Positions 1 through 8,631 of a DNA stretch of 64,000 nt are shown in pieces; the stretch's first letter is position 1; every line of letters begins with the position of its first letter. The stretch spans positions 340,080,322-340,144,321 of the forward strand of contig NC_077230.1 of NCBI RefSeq assembly GCF_027887165.1. Reading direction: 5' to 3'. The notes under the pieces are model-generated. The model searched no databases. It had not been told where the DNA came from and was given only the letters and a program-made list of their open reading frames with translations. Source of the DNA: Monodelphis domestica. Lineage: Eukaryota; Chordata; Mammalia; Didelphimorphia; Didelphidae. Both the position numbers and the translations under genes were made by a program.

Positions 1-764
1 GCTAAACGGTTTTGGAGTATCATATTGTTTAATTTCCAATTGGTTTTAGATTTGGTTTTCCATGTACCATTACTAATCATTATTTTTATTGCCTTGTGAT
101 CTGAGAAGGCTGCATTCATTATTTCTGCTTTTTTGCATTTGTGTGCTATGTTTCTGTGACCTAATGTATGGTCAATTTTTGTGAATGTGCCATGTGGTGC
201 TGAGAAGAAGGTGTATTCCTTTTTATCCCTATTTATTTTTCTCCATATGTCTATTAATTCTAATTTTTCTAATATTTCATTCACTTCTTTTACCTCTTTC
301 TTATTTATTTTTTTATTTGATTTATCTAAATTTGATAATGGTTGGTTTAAGTCTCCCACTACTATGGTTTTATTGTCTATTTCTTCCTTCAATTCTCCTA
401 GTTTCTCCATTAGAAATTTGGGTGCTATATTATTTGGTGCATACATGTTGATTAATGATATTTCCTTATTGTCTAGAGTCCCTTTTAACAAAATATAATT
501 ACCTTCCCTATCCCTTTTGATCAGGTCTATTTTTGCATTGGCTTTATCAGATATCATGATTACCACTCCTGCCTTCTTTCTATCAGTTGAGGCCCAGAAG
601 GTCTTACTCCATCCTTTAATTCTGACCTTGTGGGTGTCAACCCGCCTCATGTGTGTTTCTTGAAGACAACATATGGTAGGGTTTTGGATTCTAATCCATT
701 CAGCTATTCGTCTACGTTTTATGGGTGAGTTCATCCCATTCACGTTCAAAGTTATGATTGTCAT
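1..764 (-). CDS. L1 ORF2 protein, N-terminal part (endonuclease domain), runs off window
   Basis: Codon-by-codon reading from 764 downward to base 1 shows about 254 codons with no stop. This is the apurinic-type endonuclease domain of ORF2p, which nicks target DNA to prime reverse transcription. The family landmarks are all visible: LNVNGMNSP near the N-terminus (Asn), LQETHMRR with the catalytic Glu at about residue 36, VGDLNQPLS (Asp/Asn pair), and FSDHKAI carrying the final His. The reverse transcriptase lies beyond the window. The initiator ATG is the one directly before TIITLNVNG, matching the usual ORF2 start. Confidence 0.92.
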   Translation of the reverse strand, partial: MTIITLNVNGMNSPIKRRRIAEWIRIQNPTICCLQETHMRRVDTHKVRIKGWSKTFWASTDRKKAGVVIMISDKANAKIDLIKRDREGNYILLKGTLDNKEISLINMYAPNNIAPKFLMEKLGELKEEIDNKTIVVGDLNQPLSNLDKSNKKINKKEVKEVNEILEKLELIDIWRKINRDKKEYTFFSAPHGTFTKIDHTLGHRNIAHKCKKAEIMNAAFSDHKAIKIMISNGTWKTKSKTNWKLNNMILQNRL

Positions 765-1318
765 TTGTGGACTCCCTGGCATTTTGATTGCCTTCCCTAA
801 TTCTAACCTTTTCTTCTTCGGCTCTACCTTTTAGTCCAGTGATTTACTTTGAATCAGTCCCCCTTGTCCCCTCCCTTGATGTTTCCCTTTTTAGTCCCTC
901 CCTTTTTGTTCCCTCCCCCTCCCCCCTCTCTTTCCCTCCCTTTTTGTTCTCCCTCTCCCCCTCCCCCCCTTGGTTTTCCCTTCTCCTTACCCTTGTTGGG
1001 TAAGATAGGATTCAAGATCCCAATGGATCTGGATGTTTTTCCCTCTCAGAGTTGATTTCCCTGAGATTGAGGTTTAAGTAAAAAAAAAAAAAAACCCTCT
1101 CTTCCTCTCCTTCTTATAGGAGTTTTCTTCCCCTCCCCTTCCCCTGTGAATCTTTGTGTGAGAACCATTATTCTATTTGGTCTTTCTTTACCCCCTATTT
1201 ATACATTACATTTTCCCCACATATTAGTATACATAGGTTGATATAAATGTAGTCCTTATAGAAGAGAGTTTGAGTAAAAGAAGATAACATTTTTCCCCTT
1301 TCCTTAATATTTACCTTT
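765..1318 (-). other. L1 inter-ORF spacer, 554 bp, purine-rich on the L1 sense strand
   Basis: Between the ORF1 stop and the ORF2 start there are 554 bp with no long frame. Much of it is polypyrimidine on the plus strand (roughly 860-1000, with C and T runs), plus an A-run at 1080-1096. Placental L1 spacers are only some tens of bp, so this is long by that standard. Confidence 0.8.
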
Positions 1319-2242
1319 TCAGGTATTCCTTGCTCTTTGATTTTCGGTATCAAACTTTCCACAGAGCTCTGGTCTTTTCTTTGCAAAAAGTTGGAAGTCT
1401 TCTATTTTGTTGAATGCCCATACTTTCCCTTGGAAGTATATAGTCAGTTTTGCTGGGTAGCTGATTCTTGGTTGGAGACCCAGCTCTCTTGCCTTTCTGA
1501 AGATCAAGTTCCATGCCTTACGATCATTCAGCGTAGAACTTGCTAGGTCTTGTGTGACCCTGATTGGCATTCCTTTATATCTAAATTGTCTTTTTATGGC
1601 TTCCTGTAGGATTTTTTCTTTTGTTTGATAGCTTTGGAATTTGGCAATTACATTCCTGGGAGTTGTCTTTTGGGGGTTTAGTGTAGAAGGTGTTCTGTGA
1701 GCTCTGTCAGTGGCTGTATTGCCCCCTTGTTCTAGAATCTCTGGGCAATTTTCTTTGATTATATCTTGTATCACCATGTCCAGTTTGGTGTTTATTTCTG
1801 GCTTTTCTGGGAGTCCAATTATTCTTAAATTTTCTCTTCTCCCCCTGTTTTCCAGATCTATCACCTTGTCGGTGAGATATTTTATGTTCTCTTCTAATTT
1901 CTTGGTGTTTTGGCTTTGCTTTATTAGTTCTTGCTTTAAAGCCTGGTTTTCTTTTACAGTTTGGTCAAACTGGTTTTGTAGATGCGTGAATTTCTTTTGC
2001 ATCATTTCCCACTTTTCCTCCCAGAGGGCTTCCATCTTTTTGGTCCTTTCTGATTCAAATTCTTCATGTGTTTGTGGAGAGTTTCTATTTCCTTTGGAAG
2101 ATTTTGGAGAATTTTCTTGTATATCTTCTTCTATCTGCTCTGTATTTTGTATTTTGGCTCCATAGAATGTGTCCAGAGTCGCCCCTTTCTTCTTATTTTT
2201 CTTGGTATTTTGGGGCTTCTGTGCTTCTGTGGAGTTTGTCAT
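1319..2242 (-). CDS. L1 ORF1 protein (RNA-binding chaperone), 307 aa
   Basis: This is the L1 ORF1p, the trimeric RNA-binding chaperone that coats L1 RNA in the cytoplasm. The first ~55 residues are basic and polar. Residues ~60-132 form a charged heptad coiled coil (WEEKWEMMQKKF, then LKQELIKQ, ending KVIDLENRG). An RRM-like domain starts near 134 with RRENLRIIGLPE, and a basic C-terminal domain follows, with RVTQDLASS and KARELGLQPRISYPAKL. Length and domain order match mammalian ORF1p (human about 338 aa). The start is chosen because it opens the frame immediately after the 5'UTR and precedes the coiled coil. No stop or frameshift is visible. It is a transposon gene, not a host gene. Confidence 0.93.
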   Translation of the reverse strand: MTNSTEAQKPQNTKKNKKKGATLDTFYGAKIQNTEQIEEDIQENSPKSSKGNRNSPQTHEEFESERTKKMEALWEEKWEMMQKKFTHLQNQFDQTVKENQALKQELIKQSQNTKKLEENIKYLTDKVIDLENRGRRENLRIIGLPEKPEINTKLDMVIQDIIKENCPEILEQGGNTATDRAHRTPSTLNPQKTTPRNVIAKFQSYQTKEKILQEAIKRQFRYKGMPIRVTQDLASSTLNDRKAWNLIFRKARELGLQPRISYPAKLTIYFQGKVWAFNKIEDFQLFAKKRPELCGKFDTENQRARNT

Positions 2243-2996
2243 CTCTGAACGTGGAGGATTGGCTTTTCTTGTCTTGTCTTTGTCTGGTGATCAGAGGCTT
2301 TAGTCCTGGGCAGATGTTGGTTCTATGAGCGTTCCCTGGGTTAAACTGAATATGCCTCACTGGAACTGGAATGGAAGGGTCGGACCACGAGGCCACACTC
2401 TCCCCCTGGCTCGATTTCCGGAAGTTGCCTTCAGAATCCCTGGCCGTGAGGCTGTTTTGTCGGCCTGCGGGGGGATGGGCTGCCGCTTCCCCAAGTTCCG
2501 AGAGCACAGACTTTCACTGAGACTTGGATAGCAGGATCCAGCCCGTGAGGCTGTCTTGCCCGCCCTGAGGGTTGCTGTTGTTTTGACCAGCTCTCTGCAG
2601 CGGAGGCCCCAGGCAGTAACTTTCACCCGGACCGACCAGCTCTTTGCAGCGGAGGCCCCAGGCAGTAACTTTCACCCAGACTGGGACTTGGGTAGAAGAC
2701 CCTGAGGGTTGTTGTTCCTCAGACCCTGCTCTCTGAGCCCGGCACGGCTGCCGCTTCCGGGAGCCTTGGACTCTGCGCTCCTACCCCTGAGGTCCGAGGG
2801 ATCTCGGGTTCTTGCTTTTAAGGGGAGCCGTACCTTTTGAACCGGGTCCAGGTCCAGGAGGAGGGTTCCCAGGGTCTGTGCTGTTGATCGTTTTGAATTT
2901 CGGCGCCTTAGGAGCTTCTAGTTTGAGATCGGTCGGGAAGGGTTTTCCGGAGATCTGAACTTCAGCTTTCTCTAAGCCGCCATCTTAACCGGAAGT
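2243..2996 (-). promoter_or_regulatory. L1 5'UTR / internal promoter with a 49-bp tandem duplication
   Basis: The GC-rich, CpG-containing leader lies between the element start and ORF1. L1 5'UTRs carry an internal promoter. Inside it, 2585-2633 and 2634-2679 are two nearly identical units (period 49, unit containing 'gcagcggaggccccaggcag'), a small tandem array of the kind seen in L1 promoters. Confidence 0.8.
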
Positions 2997-3009
2997 CTAT
3001 GTAAACTTT

Positions 3010-3217
3010 ATTTAAAAAAGTTTTTTTTAATCTTTACCTTCTGTCTTAGAATCAATACTAAGTATCAGTTCCAAGAAAGAAGAGAGGTATAAGGGCTGGG
3101 TGATTAGGGTTAAGTGACTTGCCCAGGATCACAGAGCTAGGAAGAATCTTAGGTTACATTTGAACCCAGGACCTCCCATCCCCAGGCCTGGCTCTCTATC
3201 TACTGAGCCTCTCTATG
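3010..3217 (-). mobile_element. S1-type SINE
   Basis: Antisense copy: T-run, 'ccttctgtcttagaatcaat', 'ttaagtgacttgcccagg', 'gaacccaggacctcc' and 'ctctatctactgagcc'. A weak target duplication (tctatgtaaa / tctatgcaag) flanks it. Confidence 0.85.
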
Positions 3218-3833
3218 CAAGGCCAACTCAAGTGCCACCAGGACCCTCAGAATCCCCCCACTGCTCAATTAACAATGATTTTGTCTCTCAGGATTCCTAT
3301 AAGATTTTCCCTGCATCTCTCCCTGCAGTTCATATTGTTTATTATAGTCCTGTGGGTCAATGTTTTATCTCCCTTCTAGACTATTTCCTCCAGAGCTCTG
3401 AACAAAGGACACAATTAACACATATCTCGCATTGTTTCTGTCTTTTGCAGGCTACAGAATCCTTACTGGATAAAAACAGCTCATATTTCTATAACAAATT
3501 CTTGTTTACACAGCACTTTGCTCACCAAAGCCCTGGGCTGTAGGTAAGTAGGGAGGCAAATATAATTACTTCATTCCTTGGCTCTTAGAATCCATGCTAA
3601 TCAGGTGTCTTGGCTGCTTGACAAGTCAGATTGAACGCAGGCCTCTTCAGTGTTGTGATGAGGTCTTTGAGAAATATCAGAATGGGAGAAGAGGCACCCT
3701 GAAAGGTAATAAGCCTTTCTAGTCAGGGGCTGTCTGATCCATGGGGATTAACCAACAAATAAAGTTGTAGAGTTCATTAAAGCACCTTCAGGGACCTAAA
3801 AAAATTAGAATGTTAGAGCTGGAAGAACTTTTA

Positions 3834-4128
3834 TTTATTATTTATTATTTTTATTTTTTGGGGAAAATTTTACTTATTTAGTTAATTTAGAATATTTTTC
3901 CATGGTTGCAAGATTCATATTTTCCCTCCCCTCCTTTCCCCTCTTCCCCCTGTAGCCAATGTACAATTCCACTGGGTTTTACTTGTGTCATTCATTGATC
4001 AAAACCTATTTCCATATTATTGATAATAGCACTGGGGTGATCGTTTAGTCTACATCCCCAATCATATCCCCATCAACCCATGTGACCAGGCAGTTGTTTT
4101 TTTTTTCTGTGTTTCTACTCCCACAGTT
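3834..4128 (-). mobile_element. 5'-truncated L1 3' end
   Basis: Antisense L1 3'UTR (marker stretches 'actgggttttacttgtgtca' and 'tttctactcccacagttct'). It is flanked by an exact 15-bp target duplication ctggaagaactttta at 3819-3833 and 4129-4143, so it is a single short retrotransposition event into a CR1/L3-like sequence. Confidence 0.88.
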
Positions 4129-4149
4129 CTGGAAGAACTTTTAGAGCAT

Positions 4150-4400
4150 GGAACCTAGAATGGTAGACCTGGAAGGAATCTTAGCCTTACTGTGATGAGA
4201 AATGTCCTCATGGAACTATCCAAAAATGGAATGGGTTATTTAGAAGTAAAGGCTTGGGTTCCCCCTCACTAAAAGTCTTCCAGTAGAAGCTATTTAACCA
4301 CTTGTTTGGGTATGATACAGCAGGGATTCCTTTTTTAAGTATGAGTTAGATAAGATGGCCACAGAGGTCCCTTCCAACTCTAAATTCCATAATTCTCTGA
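4150..4400 (+). mobile_element. CR1/L3 LINE 3' end fragment
   Basis: Matches the remembered CR1/L3 3' region: 'gggttccccctcactaaaag', then 'ggccacagaggtcccttcc' and an ending near 'attctctg', the CR1-type terminal motif. Decayed. Confidence 0.7.
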
Positions 4401-4619
4401 TATCTTTTGCCCAGGCCAGATCACCCTTCAATTGACATATAAGAAAGTGGCTTGTCCAGAAGTTATGTGAGTTTGAATTTAGCCATTTAAGTTCCCCAAA
4501 CATGCCCTTTGTGACTGATAGCATATATCTCCAAGATAGTACATACATGATGAGTGACACCATGTATTTGAAGGCCATTTATCTAATAATCTTGCTTATC
4601 TGGAATATAGTCCTATAGT

Positions 4620-4790
4620 CTGTTGCAGTTTTCAAAGTGCTTTCCATTTATTATTCTCATTTGTGCATCACAAAAAGCTCCCATGAAGGAGTCAGGGAAA
4701 TAAAGTAAGAATTCCAAAATGGAAGTAACTCGCCTGAAATCAACCAGCTCCCTAGTGTAACTGGGGTTTTTAGCCAGGACAAGAGAAGAT
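4620..4790 (-). repeat. MIR-type SINE, decayed
   Basis: Antisense MIR features: 'ttttcaaagtgctttccatt', a decayed region after it, and 'aagtaactcgcctgaaatca'. Confidence 0.5.
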
Positions 4791-4794
4791 TTAA

Positions 4795-4945
4795 AGGGCC
4801 ACGACTGGTCTTTTCAAGGCTGTGCACAGTTGTCATGTGAAGAAGAAAGGACTAACCTTGTCCTGCTTGATCTTAGAAGGCAGAACTGGACGTCCTAAGT
4901 AGTTGCAGAGAGATCTTGCAATCATGTTGCTTTCTCAGTGTTCTA
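4795..4945 (+). mobile_element. CR1/L3 fragment
   Basis: 'aaccttgtcctgcttgatct' followed by 'aggcagaactggacg' resembles the CR1/L3 stretch downstream of the ORF. Short and diverged. Confidence 0.45.
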
Positions 4946-4949
4946 AAGT

Positions 4950-4959
4950 CGTTTGTGTG

Positions 4960-4997
<38 letters not shown>

Positions 4998-5006
4998 CAC
5001 ATACAC
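4950..5006. repeat. (GT)n microsatellite with CG interruption
   Basis: About 28 alternating purine-pyrimidine dinucleotides, including gcgcgcgcac. Such a tract can adopt Z-DNA. Confidence 0.95.
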
Positions 5007-5024
5007 ACATGATCACTTCCTAAA

Positions 5025-5102
5025 GACAGAGCTCCTGTCTTGAATGGTTTGTTTATCTCCCCATGATTCCTGGAACACAGAGCTCAATAAATGTTGACTT
5101 CT
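5025..5102 (+). repeat. L2 3' tail
   Basis: 'gagctcctgtcttgaatgg' leading to 'cagagctcaataaatgttga', the standard 3' end of L2. Confidence 0.6.
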
Positions 5103-5282
5103 GTATTAATATAAGCACTATAGAGCTATGCCAGCTAAAGTCAGAGTTTCAATTACTTTTCAGGCATCTGTTCTCCTTCCCTGTAAATTTGAACAATCAG
5201 CAGAACCAGAACAAAAGAGGCAAAGATGAAGTCTTTGCAAACAAATGTTAAAACTGCTCCTAGCTCTTTCACGTGGTCCCTA

Positions 5283-6055
5283 AGAATCCTAGAACATCAG
5301 AGCTGAAAGGATCCTTATAACAGAGAACATCCTAACATAGAATATCGAATGTCAGAACTGAAGGGTACTGGGGGCAAAGAACAATCTAACATGGAACACA
5401 GAATGGCAAAGGTAGAAGAATCCTAAAAATGTAGAATGTTCTAATGTGTAGCCCAAGATGTCAGAACTGGATTACACCATGTCAGACTGGAAGGGTCCTG
5501 AGAATGTAGAATGTTTTAACTTAGAACACAGGATGTCAGAGCTGGGAGTGTCCTTGGAAGGTAGACTATGGAGTGTCAGAGTCAGTGGAATCCTGAGGAC
5601 ACAAGATTGTCCTGGAAAACATTCTAACACAGAACAGAAGATATCAGAGCTGGAAAGGTTCTGGGAACATAGAATGTTTTGATGTGGAACACAGGATTTC
5701 AGAACTAGAAAGGTCCATGAAATGAAGAAATTCCAACATGGAATGTTCTGATGTAGAACACAGGATGTCAGAGCTGGGAGTGTCCTTGGAACATAGAACA
5801 TAGAGTATCATAGCCAGAGGAGTCCTGGAAACATAACACCCAAGATGTCAGAACTGAAAGGGTCCTTCCTGTAGAATATTCTAACACACACCGCAGTATA
5901 TCAGAGCTGGAAGGGTCCTGGGAACATAGAATGTTCTGATGTAGGACACAGAATTTCAGATTCTGTAAATGTAGGACACAGAATTCAGATTCTGGTAAAG
6001 TCCTGGGAACGTGGAACATTCAAACATAGATCATAGGATGTTAGAGCTAGATCCA
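5283..6055. repeat. Degenerate ~54-bp minisatellite derived from a CR1/L3 3' end
   Basis: About 15 diverged units, each with a core like 'atgtcagagctggaagggtcc' variants followed by 'acatagaatgttctaac'. Cores lie near 5297, 5351, 5404, 5461, 5535, 5575, 5645, 5697, 5767, 5808, 5845, 5900, 5955, 5985 and 6040. Most spacings are 52-57 bp; others are 30-42 or 70 bp. The unit contains catagaat, the reverse of the CR1 terminal motif ATTCTATG. The minus strand stays open over parts of it (5472-5801, 5768-6019), but only because the units repeat. Confidence 0.85.
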
Positions 6056-6420
6056 CTTTTGAATTAACTTTAATTGTTGTAAAGTGTTTCCTTACCTCGA
6101 GCCTAAATTTGCTTCTTTGCAATGCCTACCCATTGTTAAGAACAAGTACAATCCTGCTTTTACATATGACAAGCCTTCAAATACTTAAAGCTAGCTATCA
6201 CATCCCCACCTTACCCTTCTCTTTCCTAAGCCAAATATCCCCAGGTAGTCTTTTATTCTCTTGTAATATAAACTAGATATGCTCCTCTGGAAGTTCTCCT
6301 TCTAGCTTATCAAATTCCCTTCTGAATTGAACTGAACACAAAATTCCGATTTGATTTGACTAGGGCAGAGGAATTCTGGTCTATGGAATCTTGCCCATCC
6401 TTGCTCTCCTAGAGTCTAAG
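6056..6420 (-). mobile_element. CR1/L3 LINE 3' region
   Basis: Continuation of the same antisense CR1/L3 copy: 'gtaaagtgtttccttacc', 'gacaagccttcaaatactta', 'tatcccc', and 'aattgaactgaacacaaaat' near the end. Confidence 0.75.
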
Positions 6421-6586
6421 GAGCATGTCAGAATATGTCCAGTTTTTATTTCTTTCTTTACCAAAAATTCTAGGAGCTATTTTCTTCTTTCCCATATTTT
6501 GTCATTTTCTCTGAGCAGTTTCCCTCCCTTGGTAGTGAGAATCAGATGCAGGATAGGTTTTCCCCTTATTAATTCCTCTTCCTTTA

Positions 6587-7797
6587 TTTATTTATCTATT
6601 AGATTTATTTATTTAATTAGTTAATTTAGAATTTTTTTCATGATTATATGATTCATGTTCTTTCCCTTCCCTCCTCCCACCCACCTTCCAGAGTCAACCG
6701 GCAATTCCACTGGGTTTTACATGTATCATTGATCAAGACCCATTTCCATATTATTAATATTTGTAATAGAGTGATCTTTTAGAGTTTACACCCCCAATCA
6801 TATCCCCATTGAACCATGTGATCAAGCAGTTGTTGTTCTTCTGTGTTTCTACTCCCATAGTTCTTTTCTGGATGTGATATTTCTTTCTCAACACTTTCCA
6901 TACAATTAAAACTAGATCTAAATTGGAAAAACATTAATTGCTCATGGGTAGAATGAGCTAACATAATAAAAATTATAATCCTACCCAAATTAATTTACTT
7001 ATTTAGTGCCATACCTATCAAACTACCAAGAAACTTTTTTGCTGAATTATAAAAAATTATAACAAAGTTCATTTGGAAGAACAAAAGATCAAGAATATCA
7101 AGGGAACTAATGAAAAAAATGTGAAGGATGGAGGCCTTGCAGTACCAGATCTTAAATTGTACTATAAAGTAGTGGTCATCAAAACAATATGGTACTGGCT
7201 AAGAGACAGAAGGGTGGATCAATGGAATAGAGTAGGGGTAAATGACTTTAGTAAGCTAGTGTTCAATAAACCCAAAGACCCCAGCTTTTGGGACAAGAAC
7301 TCACTATTTGACAAAAACTGCTGGGAAAATTAGAATATGGTATGGGAAAAATTAGGTTTAGATCAACATCTTACACCCTATACCAAGATAAATTCAAAAT
7401 GAATAAATGACTTAAATATAAAGATATAAATATAAATATAAATTAGGTGAACATAGAATAGTATACTTATCAGATCTGTGGGAAAGGAAGGAATTTAAGA
7501 TCAAGCAGGAGATAGAAAATATTACAAAATGTAAAATGAATAATTTTGATTACATTAAATTAAAAAGGTTTTGTACAAACAAAACCAATGCAACCAAAAT
7601 TAGAAGGAAAGCAACAAATTGGGAAAAAATCTTTATAACAAAAACCTCTGACAAAGGGTTAATTTCTCAAATTTATGAGGAGCTAAATCAATTGTACAAA
7701 AAAAATCAAGCATTCCCCAGTTGATAAATGGACAAGGGACATGAAAAGGCAATTTTCAGATAAAGAAATCAAAACTATCAATAAGCACATGAAAAGG
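6587..7797 (-). mobile_element. L1 insertion with twin-priming 5' inversion
   Basis: 6587 to about 6904 is antisense L1 3'UTR. From about 6905 to 7797 the sequence is sense-strand L1 ORF2 C-terminal region. The whole is bounded by an exact 14-bp target duplication, ttcctcttccttta, at 6573-6586 and 7798-7811. One duplication around both parts shows that a single insertion produced the two opposite orientations. Confidence 0.92.
6905..7797 (+). pseudogene. L1 ORF2 C-terminal region relic (inverted part of the insertion)
   Basis: Translation shows ORF2p downstream of the reverse transcriptase: FIWKNKR, then GGLAVPDLKLYYK, WYWLRDRRVDQWNR, FDKNCWEN, LTPYTKINSK, NFDYIKLKRFCT, and NWEKIFITKTSDKGLISQIY. 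The order matches human L1 ORF2p (LPDFKLYYKA, WYWYQNRDIDQWNR, SSDKGLISRIY). The open stretches 7073-7333 and 7536-7724 are interrupted by in-frame stops (for example after FDKNCWEN) and a frame change between them, so it is dead. Confidence 0.92.
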
Positions 7798-7879
7798 TTC
7801 CTCTTCCTTTAGAAAGATGAGATTATCACTTTGGCAAGTCAAGGAACCTTTGGGATCAAAATGCCCCACACTGATTACT

Positions 7880-8035
7880 AGTCTCCTCTACAGATTGTCT
7901 TTCCCATTATAATGGGAGCTCCTTAAGGGCAGAAGCTCTCTTTGCCTTTGTATTTTATCCTTTGTACTTAGTATTGTATAATCACATGGTATATACTTAA
8001 TAAATAGTTTTTCATTCATTCATTCATTTGTGTGT
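7880..8035 (+). mobile_element. L2 3' end with (ATTC)n tail
   Basis: 'atgggagctccttaagggca', 'tatacttaataaatag' and then ttcattcattcattcatt. This is the canonical L2 3' terminus. Confidence 0.85.
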
Positions 8036-8402
8036 AGAGTGACTCTGGACTGACTCTCCCTATCTGAAAGCACACCAGCATATTAGGACCCCTATCTCCT
8101 TACCAAGCTCTGGTGGCTACATTTCCCTTTCAAAATTCTAGTGGCATCTTTGACAGATTTGAAGTCTTTGTAGTGCTATCAGCTTAGCATCTCATTCCTG
8201 GGTGTTCTCCCCATATCAACAGCAAATGACCAGCCCTCCAGTATCATATAATTAGTTAGCATCAAATAACTTTTGCAAAAGAAATTTTTACTGAGAATAT
8301 ATTGCAAGAACGTTAGTACAAAGATTTTTGGGACACATTCTCATCTTTATTATTTCTCTTCACAGGAGGAGTGGATTTAGGCTTGGAGCAGTTGCTATAA
8401 AG

Positions 8403-8623
8403 CAGTGATGGTGAACCTTTTAGAGATCTTAGAGACCAAGTGCCCAAACTGCAATCATCATGCCGCATGTGAGCTCCTCGCTTTACCCCAGACAGGGGAG
8501 GGAGGAATTACTCTCATTGGGCTGCTAGGCAGAGCTTGATGATGTGAGAAATGTCCTCAGGAAATGGAGAGGGGGAAGGGAGAAGTCCCCTCCAGAACAC
8601 ATGCTATAGGTTCTCCAACATAG
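8403..8623. mobile_element. hAT-type non-autonomous DNA transposon, 221 bp
   Basis: Starts cagtgatggtgaacc and ends with the decayed inverse, ataggttctccaacatag. It is flanked by an exact 8-bp duplication, ctataaag, at 8395-8402 and 8624-8631, the hAT signature. No transposase frame. The internal sequence (attgggctgctaggcagagc) is shared with the copy at 11977. Confidence 0.9.
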
Positions 8624-8631
8624 CTATAAAG

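Larger units (their letters stand above)
1..2996 (-). mobile_element. L1 LINE, young-looking, 5' part complete, 3' part beyond window edge
   Basis: Reading the minus strand from 2996 leftward gives a GC-rich 5'UTR, a complete ORF1 (2242-1319), a spacer, and the start of ORF2 (764 to the window edge). The 5' end begins close to a 'cttccggttaagatggcggc' type start, as expected for a full-length, non-truncated L1. Both reading frames are open, which is rare for an old copy and suggests a recent insertion. The right junction lies next to an antisense S1 SINE. The 3' end and the target duplication are outside the window, so full length and intactness of the rest cannot be judged. Confidence 0.93.

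Noticed and set aside
181-498. Plus-strand frames at 181-498, 185-451 and 1710-2165
   Set aside because: Shadows of the L1 ORF2 and ORF1 that lie on the opposite strand.
4950-5006. Z-DNA regulatory switch at the (GT)n tract
   Set aside because: Such tracts are common; nothing nearby (promoter, exon) supports a role.
5472-6019. Two minus-strand frames with repeated Ser-Ser-Asp and Cys-Val-Leu motifs
   Set aside because: The repetition is the minisatellite unit; the unit changes phase and there is no independent coding sign.
5283-6055. CRISPR-like regular array
   Set aside because: Units are diverged, spacers are not unique, the host is a mammal, and the unit derives from a LINE end.
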